Assembly (NCBI GenBank): GCA_016193385.1
Contig: JACPSF010000202.1
Coordinates: forward strand, 1-17,071
Reading direction: 5' to 3'
Source: Deltaproteobacteria bacterium
GTDB lineage: Bacteria; Desulfobacterota_B; Binatia; UBA9968
Length of the DNA: 17,071 nt
In this document: positions 16,505 to 17,071 of the stretch, piece by piece
How positions within the stretch are numbered: position 1 is the first letter of the stretch
How the letters are laid out: every line of letters starts with the position of its first letter
Program-made: the position numbers and the translations under genes
Notes under the pieces: model-generated
Told to the model about the DNA's origin: nothing
Databases searched by the model: none
The model's input: only the letters and a program-made list of their open reading frames with translations

Positions 16505-16534
16505 TTGACACGAGCTCCTAATACACCGTAAAAG
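16505..16534 (+). promoter_or_regulatory. Possible sigma-70 promoter upstream of the DHDPS-superfamily gene
   Basis: TTGACA (16505-16510) is followed after 18 nt by TAAAAG (4 of 6 matches to TATAAT) in the 203-nt gap before the last gene. The -35 is perfect, the -10 weak. The rest of the gap (16410-16612) shows no gene, RNA or repeat I can support. Confidence 0.35.
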
Positions 16535-16598
16535 CCATTGAGGCTGTCGCTGAACTGCTTTTGGCGTCGTTTATAAGTCGATTGGGGGCATAATTAAT

Positions 16599-16605
16599 AA
16601 GGAGG
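16599..16605 (+). promoter_or_regulatory. Near-perfect Shine-Dalgarno of the DHDPS-superfamily gene
   Basis: AAGGAGG lies 7 nt before ATG 16613 and fixes that start. It is the strongest ribosome site in the window, which suggests high expression. Confidence 0.85.
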
Positions 16606-16612
16606 TTTAAAC

Positions 16613-17071
16613 ATGGCACACTATACCAAGGGCGAAGCAAAGGAATGGGCCAGGGAGAACATGCATGGACACTGGAGCACGGCGATCACCCCCTTCTTAC
16701 CAGATGGCGAACTGGATTCCGTCGGGGTCCAGGGAAACCTTGAGCATTGGCTCAAGTTGGGAGGTAAGGGCATAGGGATTACCTGGCTGACGGGCGAATT
16801 TTGGTCCCTGACCATCGAAGAGCGCAAGCGCGTGTGCGAGCTTTCCGTCAAGACCCTTCGAGGGAGAGCCTTTCTCGGCGTCCACACCGCCCACACGTCC
16901 TTAAAGAGCTGCATCGAGCTCACGAAGCATGCCGAGGAGGCCGGAGCGGACCTGGCCGTTATGATGCCTCCTTATATTATTTGTCGGACAGCCCCCCAGT
17001 TCTACGAGTTCGTGAAGCGCGTGGCCCAGGAAACCAACCTCGGGATAGCGATCTTCAACTCAACGCAATCG
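16613..17071 (+). CDS. Dihydrodipicolinate synthase / N-acetylneuraminate lyase superfamily protein, 3' end cut by window edge
   Basis: 153 codons are open to the window end, about half of a typical 300-residue class I aldolase of this TIM-barrel superfamily. Family features are HWSTAITPFLPDGELD at the start, GKGIGITWLTGEFWSLTIEERKRV (the GTTGE phosphate/carboxylate loop, here LTGE), AEEAGADLAVMMPPY, and AIFNSTQS at the position of the usual YNVP motif. The catalytic tyrosine of DapA is thus phenylalanine (F148) and the first loop threonine is leucine (L59). These changes argue against true dihydrodipicolinate synthase in lysine synthesis and favour another aldolase or hydrolase. The Schiff-base lysine lies beyond the edge. 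It may work with the upstream class II aldolase family gene. Confidence 0.88.
   Translation, partial: MAHYTKGEAKEWARENMHGHWSTAITPFLPDGELDSVGVQGNLEHWLKLGGKGIGITWLTGEFWSLTIEERKRVCELSVKTLRGRAFLGVHTAHTSLKSCIELTKHAEEAGADLAVMMPPYIICRTAPQFYEFVKRVAQETNLGIAIFNSTQS

Overview
The window is a dense, moderately GC-rich bacterial chromosome segment of housekeeping genes: cell wall, protein export, arginine synthesis, tRNA-dependent amidation, RNase HII and seryl-tRNA synthetase. Gene content, Shine-Dalgarno sites and protein style suggest an uncultured Gram-negative lineage, perhaps deltaproteobacterial, Binatota-like or NC10-like. That placement is an inference from style and is weak. No rRNA, tRNA, CRISPR array, insertion sequence or phage gene was seen.

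Layout. Positions 1-924 hold the 3' part of a spore-photoproduct-lyase-family radical SAM protein, followed on the same strand by murI, a very long secA and argJ (949-6716). Convergent to these is a minus-strand unit running from about 10486 down to 6738: a DsbA-like thiol oxidoreductase, gatB and a GH13 alpha-amylase-family enzyme, spaced 6 and 14 nt apart. A visibly AT-richer lipoprotein of the histidine phosphatase family (10628-11296, plus strand) has its own promoter and separates this unit from gatA-gatC (11325-13066, minus, 4-nt ATGA overlap). Divergent from gatC are rnhB, yraN, serS, a class II aldolase family gene and the 5' part of a dihydrodipicolinate-synthase superfamily gene that runs off the right edge.

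Most notable find. The DsbA-like gene is interrupted by an in-frame TGA at 10171-10169 (minus strand). The TGA sits exactly where the first cysteine of the CxxC redox motif (DYQ-[TGA]-PFC) belongs, and the frame stays open for 160 more well-conserved codons. A strong hairpin with a GU-containing apical loop begins 13 nt after the TGA. The gene is best read as a selenoprotein with a UxxC active site, which a standard gene caller would split in two.

Other unusual features. (1) Five short-period (7-nt, in one case 9-10-nt) inverted repeat arrays lie at gene junctions on the plus strand (908-948, 5451-5502, 13898-13974, 14344-14413) and, once, in frame inside rnhB (13579-13635). (2) SecA carries an insertion of about 245 residues, rich in Glu, Arg and Tyr and probably coiled-coil, in its second nucleotide-binding fold. 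(3) serS has lost about 110 nt internally and is frameshifted, although its open frame has a deceptively normal length. (4) The last gene lacks the catalytic tyrosine of dihydrodipicolinate synthases.
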